Shown one piece after another: positions 63,400-64,000 of a stretch of 64,000 bases of DNA. This DNA comes from Rhodospirillales bacterium. GTDB taxonomy: Bacteria; Pseudomonadota; Alphaproteobacteria; Reyranellales; Reyranellaceae. The DNA is taken from the NCBI GenBank assembly GCA_016699855.1, contig CP064988.1:2198501-2262500 (forward strand), in the 5' to 3' direction. Both the position numbers and the translations under genes were made by a program. The stretch's first letter is position 1; each line of letters starts with the position of its first letter. The notes beneath the pieces were generated by a model. That model had not been told where the DNA came from, did not search any database, and saw only the letters and a list, made by a program, of their open reading frames with translations.

Positions 63400-64000
63400 T
63401 CAGGCGCGCTCGACGCACATCGCGATGCCCATGCCGCCGCCGATGCAGAGCGTGGCGAGGCCCTTCTTGGCGTCGCGCTTCTTCATCTCGTGCAGCAGGG
63501 TGGTCAGCACCCGCGCGCCCGAGGCGCCGATCGGGTGGCCGAGCGCGATGGCGCCGCCGTTGACGTTGAGTTTGGCCGGATCAAGGCCCAGCTCCTTGCC
63601 GACCGCCAGCGCCTGCGCCGCGAACGCCTCGTTGGCCTCGACGAGGTCGAGATCCTTGACCGTCCAGCCGGCCTTCTTCAGCGCCGCCTGCGAGGCGGTC
63701 ACCGGGCCGATGCCCATGATCGACGGGTCGACACCGGTGGTCGCCCACGACACGATCTTCGCCAGCGGCGTGACGCCGCGCTTCTTGGCCTCCTCGGCGC
63801 TCATCAGCACGATGGCGGCGGCGCCGTCGTTTATGCCCGAGGCGTTGCCGGCCGTCACGCTGCCGTCCTTCGAGAAGGCGGGACGCAGCTTCGAAAGGGA
63901 CTCGGCCGTCGTGCCGTGGCGCGGGAACTCGTCGGTGTCGACCACGACATCGCCCTTGCGGGTCTTGACCGTGACCGGGACGATCTCGTCCTTGAAGCGT
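63400..64000 (-). CDS. phaA: Acetyl-CoA acetyltransferase (thiolase), C-terminal part
   Basis: The last 200 residues of a thiolase running off the right edge: NASGINDGAAAIVLMSAEEA, DPSIMGIGPVTASQAALKKAGW, DLDLVEANEAFAAQALAV, NVNGGAIALGHPIGASGARVLTTL (active-site His) and CIGGGMGIAMCVER (active-site Cys). These are all diagnostic of biosynthetic thiolase II. With phaB on the same strand, it most likely makes acetoacetyl-CoA for PHB, though beta-oxidation cannot be excluded. The N-terminal part is outside the window. Confidence 0.9.
   Translation of the reverse strand, partial: RFKDEIVPVTVKTRKGDVVVDTDEFPRHGTTAESLSKLRPAFSKDGSVTAGNASGINDGAAAIVLMSAEEAKKRGVTPLAKIVSWATTGVDPSIMGIGPVTASQAALKKAGWTVKDLDLVEANEAFAAQALAVGKELGLDPAKLNVNGGAIALGHPIGASGARVLTTLLHEMKKRDAKKGLATLCIGGGMGIAMCVERA

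Overview
The window is very GC-rich (roughly 70 percent by eye, with strong G/C bias at third codon positions) and reads as chromosomal DNA of a free-living alphaproteobacterium. The evidence is the gene content: divergent chorismate mutase and metX-metW, gloB next to a small methyltransferase, heme A synthase, a CaiB/BaiF CoA-transferase, liv-type and dpp-type ABC transporters, and polyhydroxyalkanoate genes. I cannot name a genus. I see no rRNA, tRNA, CRISPR array, prophage or intact insertion sequence.

Layout. 1-2340: chorismate mutase (partial, minus) diverges from metX-metW (methionine synthesis). 2594-6761: a large SAM/adenylate-cyclase/ATPase/TPR protein lies between decayed IS1380 and IS256 transposase ends. 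7057-13972: mostly small genes, namely an amidase, a host-attachment-like protein, a CBS-BON protein, a cytochrome c, two paralogous one-helix membrane proteins, a Cys-rich secreted protein and two methyltransferases. 14372-23537: gloB, GST, cupin, DMT exporter, DUF1499, CoA-transferase, secreted beta-propeller, metallo-beta-lactamase-fold hydrolase and glycosyltransferase. 23629-27222: a recognisable promoter and operator precede a 1171-residue iron-sulfur flavoprotein that fuses a GltD/NfnB-like half to an NfnA-like half. 27232-34744 (minus): ankyrin, MAPEG, then a tightly overlapping operon livH - livMG (fused permease and ATPase) - livF - SUMF1-like protein - TauE/SafE permease - tartrate-dehydratase-like enolase. 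34812-41636: hypothetical protein, OmpA-type porin, divergent heme A synthase, two RDD membrane proteins, an AIM24-like protein and a shikimate/quinate dehydrogenase. 41794-45871: serine hydrolase, cytochrome b561, small proteins, VOC protein and TIM-barrel isomerase. 46091-56029 (minus): a dipeptide-type ABC operon dppB-dppC-SBP2-amidohydrolase-SBP1-dppD-dppF-hydrolase. In this operon SBP1 and dppF are frameshifted as read, and a run of 47 G lies in the start region of dppD. 56357-64000: EF-hand-like repeat protein, AhpD-like protein, DUF2306 protein divergent from a TetR regulator with two operator copies, alpha/beta hydrolase, phaB, Cys-rich protein, LysR divergent from nitronate monooxygenase, and the 3' part of a thiolase.

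How the genes work together. The clearest functional units are methionine synthesis (metX, metW); the liv-type uptake operon with downstream sugar-acid dehydratase and anion permease; the peptide-uptake operon with its own N-acyl amino-acid amidohydrolase; and PHA precursor synthesis (thiolase and phaB, separated here by three unrelated genes). Palindromic REP-like elements (14122, 39467 and a degenerate relative at 45911) sit in intergenic gaps. All function calls rest on reading motifs and overall protein resemblance; no database search was possible.
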